A stretch of 64,000 nt of DNA, from contig VCMS01000143.1 in NCBI GenBank assembly GCA_022539475.1, positions 18,073 to 82,072 on the forward strand. The letters are read 5' to 3'. The position numbers and the translations under genes were made by a program. Each line of letters opens with the position of its first letter. Position 1 is the first letter of the stretch. Shown in pieces: positions 29,692 through 40,933 of this stretch. The notes under the pieces are model-generated. The model had not been told where the DNA came from, searched no databases, and saw only the letters and a list, made by a program, of their open reading frames with translations. Origin of the DNA: Gracilaria domingensis (Eukaryota > Rhodophyta > Florideophyceae > Gracilariales > Gracilariaceae).

Positions 29692-30783
29692 CTAGGAGGC
29701 CTTGGAAGACCCACGGCCACGTCCGCGTCCACGACTGGTTCCACGACCACGACCACGTGCACGGGAGGTCCCGCGAGACGACGTGGAACCCCCACGACCA
29801 GAGGACCCCGACATAGGTTCGGCGGAGCTTCCGGCCCCGCCGCTAGCAGTGCTCGCTAGCGCACCACCACTTGGTAATGGAGCAGAAGCAGCAGGCCCCG
29901 CAGGGTTACCGCTGCTAACTAACGGCAAGGTGTTCGCAGGACCAGTGGGTGAATGGAAGGAAGGCGGCAAGCTAGTCGGAGGAATACCACTAGAGGCCGG
30001 TTTAGGAGCCAAACCGCTGAACGGCCCTGCACCAGGGGCCAGACCAGGAGGCGCTCCAACTCCCGAAGGTCCAGGACCAGCAGGTGTCATCGGAGCGCTG
30101 GACGACGATTGAAGCGGAGCCGAACGGAAACCAGTTTGGAAACCACTTGGTGCTCCCGCCCTAGTACTTGCTGGAGGAAGAGGAACGTTATGAGGACCAA
30201 GCGGTGTATGGAAGGGTGCCGAAGGATTGGCACCAGGAGGTCCACCAGGCGGTTGATACGTACCAAGGCCACCAAAGCCTACCATCGTGGTCGCAGGCTG
30301 CTGCGACGCAGGAGCGTACGGGTTGAAACTTTCCAAAGGGGGTCGATGTAACGGCGCGTGACCTTCCACGAGGTTGCTCAACTGACCAACATAGGCTGTC
30401 ACCTCACGGTAGATATTGCGCTGAAAGTATTCGCGGAACTGCCGCAGCTCACTAGTGCGCCGCTCGTGGTGAGCGACCACCGGGAGCAAGTTGGAGAGAG
30501 TATCCACAGCGGTGAGGATGTCATTTGGACCAGGACGGTTGAAATGAACCATCGAGGCGTGGTTGAGACGAACCAGGGCGCTTCGTATCGCGCCACTATC
30601 ACCACCAGGAGGTACCGGGTTCACCGGAAGCGACTGGAAACCAACCAGAAGGGGCCCCTGGGCGGCCCGTCCGGGAGGATGAGCAGCTGCCTGAGGGTCT
30701 GCTGGACCACTTGGGACAGGCGCAGACACGCTGGTCGGAGGAGTGGCCTGTACGGGCGCCAACGGAGGCAACGCGGGACTCAT
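29692..30783 (-). CDS. Gypsy-B antisense ORF, Pro/Ala-rich with RG-rich tail
   Basis: 363 codons from ATG at 30,781-30,783. The N-terminal half is Pro/Ala/Ser-rich with a helical middle (RRTSELRQFREYFQRNIYRE and VTAYVGQLSNLVEG), the C-terminus is Arg/Gly-rich (RARGRGRGTSRGRGRGR), a composition typical of RNA-binding or nucleolar proteins. No family recognised. Antisense ORFs between integrase and 3' LTR are known in some plant gypsy elements, so it is likely an accessory element gene. It is uninterrupted, unlike pol. Confidence 0.5.
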   Translation of the reverse strand: MSPALPPLAPVQATPPTSVSAPVPSGPADPQAAAHPPGRAAQGPLLVGFQSLPVNPVPPGGDSGAIRSALVRLNHASMVHFNRPGPNDILTAVDTLSNLLPVVAHHERRTSELRQFREYFQRNIYREVTAYVGQLSNLVEGHAPLHRPPLESFNPYAPASQQPATTMVGFGGLGTYQPPGGPPGANPSAPFHTPLGPHNVPLPPASTRAGAPSGFQTGFRSAPLQSSSSAPMTPAGPGPSGVGAPPGLAPGAGPFSGLAPKPASSGIPPTSLPPSFHSPTGPANTLPLVSSGNPAGPAASAPLPSGGALASTASGGAGSSAEPMSGSSGRGGSTSSRGTSRARGRGRGTSRGRGRGRGSSKAS

Positions 30784-31261
30784 AGATCTCGGCAGCCACC
30801 ATCACGTTATCGTCATTACCAAATGGATCTTCACCAGCCATGTGCTGCTGCTGGAGAGGCACGATGCTATGAACCTCCGGGTCGTAGACATCCCAACCCT
30901 GTTCAGGGCGCCAACTGTGGTTACTTACCGCAGTGGGGTAGCTGTCCAACTGCTGCGATTTACACTTGGTGCCCTCTACGATCTTGGAGAGCCCAATGGC
31001 ACGAAGGTCGCCGACCACATCGTTGGGAATTTTGAAGATGCGACCAACTGGTTGAGTTCCGCTGATCCCAACAGACTTGTCAGGGCAGCGCGTGTCCCAA
31101 GTCACACCTTCCACGGACGCCTGAACGGCGAGGATAGCCGCCATAACGGCCCACTCGCTGCGCGCGACCGACCAAACGGCATATGCGTTGTTCCTCTCGA
31201 GGGAGATGCTACTACCAAAGTACGCAAATACCGGCGGGGTCGGCACTTGCAGCCACGACAT
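30599..31261 (-). pseudogene. Gypsy-B antisense ORF, middle part
   Basis: 220 codons from an ATG at 31,259-31,261. It contains an ordered-looking stretch (NNAYAVWSVARSEWAVMAAI and GRIFKIPNDVVGDLRAIG) and ends overlapping the Pro-rich ORF in another frame. Together with the frames at 31,276-31,533 and 31,527-32,447 it probably represents one antisense gene broken by frameshifts. No family recognised. Confidence 0.4.
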
Positions 31262-31275
31262 ACTTCAAAGTGGTC

Positions 31276-32447
31276 CTACCAAGAAGGTCGATTGACATAC
31301 AATGCCCGGCGGTTCTGGTCGCTTTGTGACCAATACTCAACGTTGTGGAACAGGAACATTGTCCGCGTAGGGTTGTTACGGTGACGAACACGGCTCTTGG
31401 CCCTCGCGTCGGTCGCCCACCTCCCACGGTCAGTCCAATAATTGGTATCTAAAGGGCGCTCAGACGCGACGTACTCCAGATCGACCTCGATGTGTGTAGC
31501 AGGCTCGTCCAAGCGGTGAAGGATATCTACCAAACGGCGGCATTAGTGAACCTCCCCATCGCAGCAGATGAAGGGGAGATCCGATGGTATGGCCACGGGG
31601 ATGTAGTATAGGAACTTCGTGTGCCCCTGCCGCGCGTGGAAACACTGTTGTCGACCGAACCGGCTCTGCTTCTCGCCCTTGCGCGGTGGAGGAGGCGCCA
31701 TAGGCACCGCTTCCAACCGGCGACAATCCTAACGGGAATCGTAGTATACTGCGTGAGACCCATGTGGCGGAACTGCAAGGGGCAGAAGGAGGAACTGATG
31801 TGGAAAGGCCAGTTCCCCAGAGCGACCAATTCGGCAGAGATATCGGCAAAGCGTGCACCATAGTGGGTATGCGGCTGCCCGTGCGTTCTGTTAGGGTCAT
31901 GAGGATTCAGCTGTTGAGCTTCCACCGTGCCGGTGACCGCGAGATGGTTAACGTTGCTCGGACCGGCGACGGCCGCATAAGGATCATACCCACCGCGACC
32001 GTAAGGGTCTTGACGAGAGCGTGTACTCGACCGCGTGTTAGGCTTGAAGATGCCACCGCCACGGCCGCGCGCTACCCCAGGGGTCCTGCCGGACATCCTC
32101 GACCGGGTGACAGCAGTTTCGCGGACCAAGCGGTTGGCCTCCGGTGAGGGGGTAACTTCAGAAGCGGGATACCCCTTTATAGGGTCGTAGTGCGGATTCT
32201 CCAGTACCAAGCGGTTGGCCACCACGGGGGCATCAGCGCCCGATGGAAAGGACACGGGTGTAACCGTCTGGGATGGCAGACAGGGCTGCGAAGAATCAAC
32301 CAGGTGGTAACTCGATTGAAACGGCGCCGTCCCACCCCCGGGGTCTACCACATTGGGAGGGGCGGGAGCGACACTCTCTTCAGCACCGCCTTCACGGCAT
32401 TCGAACGTCATTGACCACCCCGTTGGGGAAGCTGGTCGATCACCCAT
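31276..32447 (-). pseudogene. Gypsy-B antisense ORF, 5' part in two frames
   Basis: Frame 32,447-31,527 (306 codons, ATG at 32,445-32,447) is Pro/Gly/Arg-rich with a globular-looking segment (HYGARFADISAELVALGNWP, FHISSSFCPLQFRHMGL). Frame 31,533-31,276 continues (MVDILHRLDEPATHIEVDLE, FLFHNVEYWSQSDQN). The frames overlap by 7 bp, suggesting a single-base shift. No known domain. Probable start of the same accessory gene. Confidence 0.4.
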
Positions 32448-33210
32448 GAGTCATGAAAGGAGCGAGGTGGAGCGAGAGCGTGCCACGGAGGATACCAACC
32501 GCGAGGGAGAAACCGGAGCGAAGGTAAGACAGACAGCAGAAAACGAAAACAGCACCAATTGGACGACCAAACGAGACCTGAAGGGCCACGGAGGAAGGAC
32601 AAGCCGCTTGAGCGAGCTGACACACAGTGAGAAGGACCAGAGTGGTGCGCCGATTAGGCGGGTTCCGTGAACCAGAGAGGCCACAACCACCCTAGAGGGA
32701 GCCTCAGGGACGAAAGCGGACCAAGCGGGTAACGAATGATAGGAGCGATACCACGAGGGGGCGGCGTGCCGATCGGTTGACAACCGCGAACCCCACCGAC
32801 GGGAAGCATGAGACCAAATGGTAAGCCGAACTAACTCGCCCAAAGAGAGGACGGATAGGCGGAGGTGAGACGAGGGGCCCCTCCGGTAGGAGCCAAAGGG
32901 GTGAAGACAACCACGTGGTACCGGGCGCACGACAGCATCAGCCTGAATGGTCGCGTTTCGCAGTTTCGCGTTCCAATACCACAAGGAAGGTAAAGGACGA
33001 TCGCACATACCGCACGAGGGGGCACTGCAGCGCGAGTAATGGCGCTGCAGTGCATGTTGCGAACCGTGTCAAACGCCGCGCCATCTTCGCGTCATCGCGA
33101 GACGCGCCGTGCGCCAGGCGATGTGCGCCGACGACCGTTTGGTGAAAAGGCGGGAAACGCCGTGAGGACTCCACAGCTACGGGGCGTGCCTGTCGGTAGG
33201 AGGGGGGGTC
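32448..33210. other. Gypsy-B 3' untranslated region
   Basis: No convincing coding frame. Presumed upstream side of the antisense gene and 3' leader of the genomic RNA. It contains exact CCANNTGG sites at 32,555, 32,814 and 32,911, and ends with the purine tract before the LTR. Confidence 0.5.
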
Positions 33211-33516
33211 TGTAGTATAGCTCGGCCGGATCAACGGGGGCTCTCCAAGATCAAGTGGTGATGTCACGGGCTTCCGGGCACGTGTGTCTACTGTACCACG
33301 TGGGACGCTAAGCGTAGGCTTGGCAGAGACTAATTAGTTTATTTTCATTAACTTAGAATTAATATTTACTAGGTAGTGTAGATATGTGGCCGGAGTGATG
33401 CACCACAAATGCACCTCCCGGTGGCTCACGTGGCACTAGGCCCGTGAGAGCCGGAGGGGCGCTCGGGTGTACTAAACCCCCGAGACGCCAACCTCCCACA
33501 CCAAATGGTAAAGTCA
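33211..33516 (+). repeat. Gypsy-B 3' LTR
   Basis: 306 bp, matches 22,300-22,605 at about 96% by manual count. Preceded by a polypurine tract at about 33,197-33,208. Confidence 0.88.
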
Positions 33517-33941
33517 ATCAGAGGCCTAGAAGCAGTAATAACGTACTTAGCTGCACTGCCCAAGATATTGGGTAAGGTTGATACAATAGTAAAGTTGATG
33601 AACGCAATGTTGTCTTAGGTCGAGACACCGCTAGGCGTCTCTGAGACCCTTTATATAGAGTTCTGAACCCTCTAGAAGGGACTCGAAATGCAATAACGCA
33701 CTATAGTTACTAGCTGGATGCAGTATTACTCCTATTTGTAGGGTAGTGAGGCCGAACCCAGTACAATGTGACATCATTGGCCAATTTAGCACACGTGGCA
33801 TTGTCTTCGGGCAATGCCCGCATGCCGAGTCACAATGTTCTCCTGACTGTACTTATAGCAGTGCGCCGCACCAACATTATGTAGTATAAGATATCAAATA
33901 GATGCAATAACGATCATAAACTGTAGAGTTCCCACTTCACA
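33517..33941 (-). repeat. Gypsy-A 3' LTR, inner part
   Basis: Aligns with 40,176-40,417 and then 45,353-45,532, so it documents the uninterrupted LTR and proves where the 4.9-kb transposon entered the other copy (after GAACCCAG). It includes the hairpin GGCATTG / CAATGCC. Confidence 0.88.
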
Positions 33942-33991
33942 CACTCCCCCACTGAACAGTTGGTACGCCGCGGCAACCGACTCGAAACGAA

Positions 33992-34924
33992 TTACTGAGA
34001 ATCACTATTCGTCCTGAAATGCATCGGACGGGGGTGACACGGGACGAGACGACGGGCATGGAAAGCCTTTCTTGTGTAGCGGTTTCCACGAGAGACCAGA
34101 GTATAACGGGGATGAGATGCTCTGACTACCTTGCACGGTCCCAAGAACTTCGATACGAAAGGGGGCCACTTCACCGTACGCTTCAGAGCTTTCCCAACAG
34201 CGACGAGGACTTCATCTCCAACATTGAAACGATGAGCATGCTTCGAGTCATCCTGGCAACTAGGCTGCATCGCAACACGCGTAGCACGCTGGGGAAGGAC
34301 AGCCAATAACTCGAGGCGGCGTTCGAACAGCATGGCATCTTCAATCAAGGGGATTGGATCCGTAGGGTGCATGCGAGGAACTGTACCATACATTATCTCA
34401 AACGTAGAGAATCTACCACCCAATTTGCGGCGGCGGTAGCCATAAACGACTTGATCTAAAGCCAAGTCCCAATCTGAGCCTTCGTCGACGATAGTCTTAG
34501 CAATGGCACGTTTGATCGTTCCAATCATCCTTTCGGCTCTGCCATTCGACATCGGAGCGTACGCAAGAACCGGCTTCAGCTGAATTCCATACTTCTTCAA
34601 AAGTTCTCGAATCGAACCAGCCAGGAAAGAGGTAGCGTTGTCAGACACAATGACACGGGGCGGACCAAAGAGAAGCATGATCTCTTTCTTCACGAAATTA
34701 AGAACAGCTTCTGAGGTCAAATCTGGTGTAGCAATGGCGATAAGCCAACCAGTCAAATGTTCTACTCCAATGAGCAGAAAGCGAATTCCAGAAGTTCTAA
34801 TAGGAAGAGGCCCAGCAAACTCCATTGAGAACGTGTCAACGATGTTTGTAGCGGAACTCTCTGATCGGCTCGATACGAGATCACTGGGGCCATCAATTAA
34901 CATCCTAGGCAGCTCTGAACACAC
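33992..34924 (-). pseudogene. Gypsy-A integrase catalytic core and GPY/F module
   Basis: 310 codons. It holds VSDNATSFLAG (second catalytic Asp) and NGRAERMIGTIKRAI (catalytic Glu), then the GPY/F module (FNVGDEVLVAVGKALK, KFLGPCKVVRASHPRYTL). At the first catalytic position, where the family has D followed by F-x-G-P-L-P, this copy reads MEFAGPLP with Glu. The HHCC zinc segment is in the preceding frame, so a one-base shift at about 34,900-34,924 splits the protein. There is no chromodomain after the module. Confidence 0.78.
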
Positions 34925-37170
34925 TTGTGAATGTCTTCACGAATTGTCGGCCACCCGAAGCGATGGACTAAGAAGTTCTTTGTGGCGTCCTTTTCCCAAT
35001 GTCCGACTTCATCATGAAACATTCGAACCAACGGAACACGTTCACGAATCGGGGGAACCAGACGAATTCCATCTCTCGTCCTGCGGAACAAGAGGTCATT
35101 CCAAACAACAAAGTGCTTCGCGGCACGCTTCGTAGCACTGCGCAATTTCGGGTCTTTCTCATCCATCTCCAAGTTGCAAAGATAGCGGCCGATGTTCGCG
35201 TAGTTGGGCTCGATGCCTTCAAATTCGGGGAAGCCAATCGAAGCAACCAGATCACTTTCTTCAACGGAGTTCTCTGCTTCTTCCGGATCGAGTTCGAAAC
35301 GAAAGAGATAATCGGCGGCATGATTCACACCACCAGGACGATAGACGATCTCAAATTCATACTCGGCGAGAAAATCCAACCACCTGGCAAGACGACCGTG
35401 AACATCCTTCTTCGAGAACGCATGCTTCAAAGCCTGGTGATCGGTCATCAACTGGAACGGGATAGAAGAGAGCAAATAGATTCTGAACTTCTTCAAAGCG
35501 AAGATAACCGCTAGAGCTTCTCTCTCACAGACAGAATATTTCTTCTCGGACGAATTTAAAGTCCTGCTTGCATACTGGATGGGGTGGAACATTCCATCTT
35601 CTTTCTTCTGAGCAAGAACGGTTCCGACTGCTACAGTGGATGCATCGGTTTCAACATGGAACGCACTCGAGAAATCTGGGAAGGCCAACACCGGGGGAGA
35701 CGTAAGTTTCTCTTTCAACTCTTCGAATGCTGTCTTCATTGCCTCAGTGAACTCTAACTTCTTATTTCCGGAGGTAGCGGAATGTAGAATAGCTGAAGAC
35801 TCAGCGAGATTCCTGATGAATCGACGATAGTATCCAACCAAGCCAAGGAAACTGCGAAGCTCGGTTGTCGTAGTGGGAACCGGAGCTTCTCGGATCTTTT
35901 TGATTTTCTCCATATCCACAGACACACCATCTGAGTCTACGACATGACCCAGAAGGCTTATCTTCGGCTGGGCAAAGAAACATTTAGATATCTTCAACTT
36001 CTGTCCATGAGACGAAATCTTCTCCAGAACAGCTCTGAGGTGTTCGAGGTGTTCCGCCAGAGTCTTCGAAAAGAGCACCACGTCGTCAATGTAGACTCTC
36101 GCGAACGGCATTTGACGGAGGATGGAGTCCATCATTCTCTGAAATGTGGCAGGCGCTCTCATGAGACCAAATGGCATAACTTCAAACTGAAATGAGCCTT
36201 GACGACAGACAAAGGTGGTGATTTCCTTGCATTTCTCAGACATGCGGATCTGCAAATATCCGGAGAATAAGTCAAGAGTGGTAAAGTACTTGGCTCCACG
36301 GAGATCGTCAACGATTTGTTCCATGTATGGCAAAGGCCAACGATCTGGGGTCATCACGCGGTTCAACGCACGATAATCCACGCAAAAGCGAGGCTTTCCA
36401 TCTTTCTTCGTAGCAATAACAACTGCAGAAGACCAAGAAGAGTTCCTCGTCCTGATAATCCCTGCAGAAAGCATCTTGTCCAATTCCTTCTTGATAACGT
36501 CTTCATGCTTAGGTGGGAGACGCCGAACTCGGAAATGAATTGGGACATATGTTTCCAACGAGAATTCATGCATAATTGGAACGTCTGAAGGACGAAGGTC
36601 ATACGAAGACCAGGCAAGAACTTCGAAGTCAGTTAGCGAAGCTAACAGAGCTTTCTGGACGTCTCCAGGAAGATGGGATAGACGTTCCAGAATAATACGA
36701 TTATGCTATTGCTCAACTTCATCTTCTTTTGACTGTGGTGATGCAGGGTCATCCAAAACGCAAACAAAGTTCTCAATCTGTCGAGACTCATCCGGAGAAT
36801 CCCAGTCAAACTGGTCATCATCGGCAGGTGCGACGATTTGCACAATTGAATTAGCATCATCGGAATCATCCATAACTATTTCAGGGAGCTCTTCATTCTC
36901 TTCCGGTGGACGATCTTGACCATGAATGTCGGACGGTGCATCATTAGGACCGGGGCGAGAAAGCCACTGCTCTTGACCTTCGGGGTCAAGGAAAAGATAC
37001 GGATGCAAATCATTGTCGATTTCGAGTGTGAATCGCACACCGACTGGCAATTCTGACGCCTCCCGGGGTAGCGGATCTCCGGGGCGCAACGGTGGAAATA
37101 GACGGTGAACTCGAAGGGTTAAGTGTTCCTGCTGGCTGGTTGGGTCCACTACTGTCGAGAAGTACGACAT
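34897..37170 (-). pseudogene. Gypsy-A reverse transcriptase-RNase H-zinc domain, one in-frame TAG
   Basis: One reading frame from 37,170 with a single TAG at 36,706-36,708. The first part is an acidic linker (DDSDDANSIVQIVAPADDDQ). RT follows: ETYVPIHFRVRRLPPKHEDV, VVIATKKDGKPRFCVDYRAL, YFTTLDLFSGYLQI, VMPFGLMRAPATFQ and catalytic VYIDDVVLFS. RNase H has FHVETDASTVAVGTVLAQ, YSVCEREALAVIFALKKF and LMTDHQALKHAFSK. It ends in the integrase zinc segment (FHDEVGHWEKDATK ... CVQSCLGC). Much better preserved than Gypsy-B's RT, although the nesting shows Gypsy-A inserted earlier. Confidence 0.88.
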
Positions 37171-37192
37171 TCATCCCTAATCGGAATAGTCA

Positions 37193-39547
37193 ATATCGGG
37201 TCGACAGGCTCCGAGTACGCTGAGTCCCAGAAGAAGTATCGTCTTCTTCTGCATCTTCGAATCGTCGATTCTCATCTGTGACAGCATCATCTTCTTCCTC
37301 AGCCTCAGCATTAATTTGAAGCTGGGATGCCAACTGTGCTAATTCCCCGGACGCCACTTCTGTCTCATCTGGTCCGTGGGCATGCAGGTCATTCGTGAAT
37401 GCGTCGGGAAAGACAATCTCTTCTGCTCGTCTCTCGGAACGGGCATAATCTGGGACTTCTAAGGCAGGAGCGGGAGGGACGACAGGTCCATTCTGAGGGG
37501 TTTCTTCATCTCCTTCTGAATCAGGCTAGTCTTCTTCAGAATCAGACTCAGGGGGCTGTTCCGGGGAATCAGTGATCATCACAAAGTTCTCCGTACGACT
37601 GAAATCCAAAGTGTAATCTTCTGGAAAATAGTCACTCTTCATGTGGGTTAAGACCAATTCATCCTCGTTATCAGATTCGGAATCAGACGAGAGTGGAATT
37701 GCACTGGATTCTGAAGTGAAGTATTCACTGTCAGTACCAGAAAGTGGGGTGTACTGCTCGAGACCTGTTCTGTCGTACTCAAGTCCAAGAGTGATGGAAT
37801 TTCCATCAGGTTTCATCTTCACTTGCTGGGTTCCGAGATCCAAACAAGCTTGAAGCATTTCCAAAGAAGGACAACTAATGATAACTTCAAATGGAGTTCC
37901 TTTCACGACAAGGAAGTCCAGGGAGACTACTACTGAAGCAAACTTCACTGGGACTTTTTTGAGAATACCTAAACATTCGGAAGTACTTCCGTCAGCCACG
38001 GTGATCTTCTTCTCTGTCACCGCTGATTTGACAGAAAGCCTTTCTGCAAGACTGGCAGACATCATGTTAGGAACCGCCCCTGAATCGATTAACGCCTGTG
38101 TATCAAAGCCATAAATCTGAACTTGAACGACTTTCAGACGACGGGTCTTCACATCTGTATCTGCATAGGCCGTGGTTCTAGTAGACCTTCGAGCAGAAAT
38201 GAGACGGCGAATACTCTTCTTCGCTTCGTCTGCGTCTCCTCGAAGCAACTGTCCAAAGGTCAAACCAGAAAGGGCATTGGCCAATTCTTCGTAGACATTG
38301 TACTTGCCCACGTGTTCCTGAAGCTTAACTTTGCTCGAGGAACTCTTTCGAACTGCAGACCTACGTGTCTTGATCTTCTTGGTCTGTGCGGAACGGACAC
38401 GTCTACTACCGTCCTCTTGAGAGTGGGCAGTATTCGGGAACATGACCTGCGAGATTCCACTGAGTTCTCCCGTACGAGCTTGCTTCAGGAGTGGAGTTCC
38501 ATCTGCAGTTCTCTTGGCTGTGTTCACAAAGTCATCGTCATTCTTCTGCTCCGTGATGACAGAGACATGATTCTCTTTCTCATGCTGTTCTAAAGGTGAA
38601 GGGGAATCTTGTACCCTAAGCGTTTCTTCAGAGTGCGATTCAATCCTCGCGTTCTCAAACTTCACTTCACGCGAGTTGTCACTGGATGATCTCTTCCAGC
38701 ATGTATTCACTGAATGGCCGAATTTACTGCACCGGACGCAACGAGTGTCACAATGAGGGTTCAACTCACATCTGATAGAAATATGTTCTGGCTGTCGGCA
38801 ATAAGAACACATACGATCGCCACCTTGGCGGTTACTCGACTGAGAGGATTGACTCTTCATCATCATCAGAGACAACTGCGCAAGCTGGTCAGATAGTTCA
38901 TTCACCTTGTCCTCAAGGACATCAGACGAAGACTCCGCCTGCTTCTTTGGCTTCTGTAGAACGTGCTTGGCCGGGGGAAGAGCATTAAGGGCCCCGTATA
39001 AACCTAGGGTCTTCTTTCCAGAGAAAAATGATTTCACGACTTCTCTTAGAGAATTGTAGTCCTCAGCACCTCGAAACATTACAAACTGCACTAAGTCCGC
39101 AAATTACATGACCGCTTGACGAAGAAGGTCGAACTTGACCTCAGAGTTGAATCCAGCTTTCTCAAAACACCTGTTCATCTCTTTCATCGACCCGAGCAGA
39201 TCTGTATAATCTAAACGTGATGAAACTGCACAGCGAATTTTCTCTTCAGGTCCCTCACTTGGACCAAAGCGATCAATCAGCGACGACTTAACTGCATTGT
39301 AATCTCTTGCTTCTGCACTCAAAGAACCATCTTCAGCGTAGGTCTCATAATAGAAATCGAATGCCTCGCCTTCCAGAAAACCGAGAAGGCCAAGTGCACG
39401 TTCTTCTTCAGTCTTGCCAGACATTGCAACATTCTCAAAGAAGAAGAAGAACTTTCTCATATCGACGGAAGATCCATCGAAATTAACGGTAGAGGAGGAT
39501 GCTTTGCTAGATTGGAACCCTCCTCGAGAGTACCACATGGACGTCAT
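37193..39547 (-). pseudogene. Gypsy-A Gag and protease, two in-frame stops
   Basis: One minus frame starting at the ATG 39,545-39,547, which spans the LTR/internal boundary region. Gag capsid part 39,547-39,104 (VDMRKFFFFFENVAMSGKTE, EERALGLLGFLEGEAFDF), a TAA at 39,104-39,106, then coiled region, two zinc knuckles (CSYCRQPEHISIRC and CVRCSKFGHSVNTC), a basic region and a retropepsin (TQALIDSGAVPNMMSASLAE). A TAG at 37,526-37,528 follows, after which an acidic segment continues in frame to about 37,193. Both stops appear recent, as flanking sequence is coherent. Confidence 0.78.
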
Positions 39548-40417
39548 TTCGGTGGCAAACGACGCGGGTGTTTACAGAACCTTACACTTGCCTCTCGTAG
39601 CAGAAAGAGAGTCAGGGTAGAACAACCAGCCACTCAAAAAGACCAACGTTGGCCCAGAATCCACCAAAGAAACAAACGTAGTATGCCCAGGGGAAGATCC
39701 CAGGGCAAAGAAGGAAAAAGGACAAACTAGTGGTTGGATAACCACCAAATAAAAGAAAACGAACAACGGACGACAACAAACTGCACGAGAATTCTGCAGC
39801 CCAAGTTATCTCTGCGCGTCCAGAGACAAGCGTATGGACTTCTTACGAGACGTTCTAAAGAAAGTGACTAACTGAAGATAAGACTTTTCTCTATGTCCAA
39901 GCTAGTCTCTGGCGGAAGATCTTGCGCGGCCCTCAAAGAAAACCCAACGGACAGCTTCCGGTCCCGTGTCAAAGTCCGTGTAGCACCAGGCCTCCCGACC
40001 GACACCGTTATATGAGCCGAAGCCCCAGTGGGGCTCACTGACGACAGAAGCACCTTTCGTACACAATATCTGATTCCTGTCTACGCCTAGAGCGCTTCGA
40101 CCGGTACTGAGTTATGTGTTGAGTAGAGCAGTGTTTGCACAAAACGTGCAAGCACAAATGATGTTAGTAAGGCACAGAGACCTAGAAACAGTAACATTTT
40201 ACATAGCTGCACTGCCCAAGATATTGGGTAAGGTTGATACAATAGTAAAGTTGATGAACGCAATGTTTTCTCAGGTCAAGACACCGCTAGGCGTCTCTGA
40301 GACCCTTTATATAGAGTTCTGAACCCTCTAGAAGGGACTCGAAATGCAAAAACGCACTATAATTACTAACTGGATGCAGTAGTACTCCTATTTGTAGAGA
40401 AGTGAGGCCGAACCCAG
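39538..40417 (-). repeat. Gypsy-A 5' LTR, first part
   Basis: Aligns with 21,670-22,299 followed by 33,517-33,759. Ends at CAG (40,415-40,417), the target duplication of the inserted DNA transposon. Confidence 0.88.
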
Positions 40418-40477
40418 GGGAGCACGGTAAACCCAACATGTCCTCAAATGATACGCCCTAAGAAGAATGTCGTTTCG

Positions 40478-40933
40478 TCAAATAAAATGCTGTATGAGAA
40501 TTTGTTTCTTTATTTTCATAGAATTCTTTTTCCTTGTGCCGGTGTCACGTTTCATGTAGGCACTGTAAAATGTAAGCTGTAAGATGCAAACAACGGGACG
40601 CATTAATAACATTTTACAGTTTAATGTATCGCAGCATACTTTAAATATTTGCAGATGGTGTTGAAGAACCTGCAATATGTTTTGTTCCATATTCAAGAAC
40701 TGTAATCTATTTGTCAAAATTTGATGCTCATGCAAAGATACACAGAGAACAAAAGTATTGGCTACAACCGCACAGCCAGTGAAAAGATAAACTAAAACAA
40801 ACATTGCGCATTTTGCTCCAAAACAGCGTTTTTTTGCATTATATACATTGTTATACTGCTTGACAAAGCGGTGGTAGTAGTACAATTTCAAAATATCTTT
40901 CTTGTACTGCTCATATATAGTTTTGCTAGACAA
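40478..40933 (-). CDS. Unassigned ORF with hydrophobic segments
   Basis: 151 codons beginning near MSSKTIYEQYKKDILKLYYY. One strongly hydrophobic stretch (CAMFVLVYLFTGCAVVANTF) could be a membrane segment. It lies between the outer left end of the transposon and the inner inverted repeat. No family recognised; AT-rich sequence makes chance openness possible. Confidence 0.25.
   Translation of the reverse strand: MSSKTIYEQYKKDILKLYYYHRFVKQYNNVYNAKKRCFGAKCAMFVLVYLFTGCAVVANTFVLCVSLHEHQILTNRLQFLNMEQNILQVLQHHLQIFKVCCDTLNCKMLLMRPVVCILQLTFYSAYMKRDTGTRKKNSMKIKKQILIQHFI

Larger units (their letters stand above)
22300..33516 (+). mobile_element. Gypsy-B: 11.2-kb chromovirus with antisense ORFs and a dense CCANNTGG motif
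   Basis: Two 306-bp LTRs (22,300-22,605 and 33,211-33,516) start TGTAGTATAG and end TAAAGTCA; I count about 11 differences, nine of them transitions. A purine tract TAGGAGGGGGGG lies directly before the 3' LTR. Order on the plus strand is Gag, protease, RT-RNase H, integrase, chromodomain, followed by about 3.7 kb with antisense frames. Several stops and frameshifts make this copy defective. It sits inside the 3' LTR of Gypsy-A, so it is the younger element. An exact target duplication was not evident (flanks GTTAG and ATCAG). The element carries 40 exact CCANNTGG sites. Confidence 0.88.

Noticed and set aside
22295-33521. Target duplication for Gypsy-B
   Set aside because: The flanks GTTAG and ATCAG do not match well enough, even though the surrounding LTR continues on both sides.
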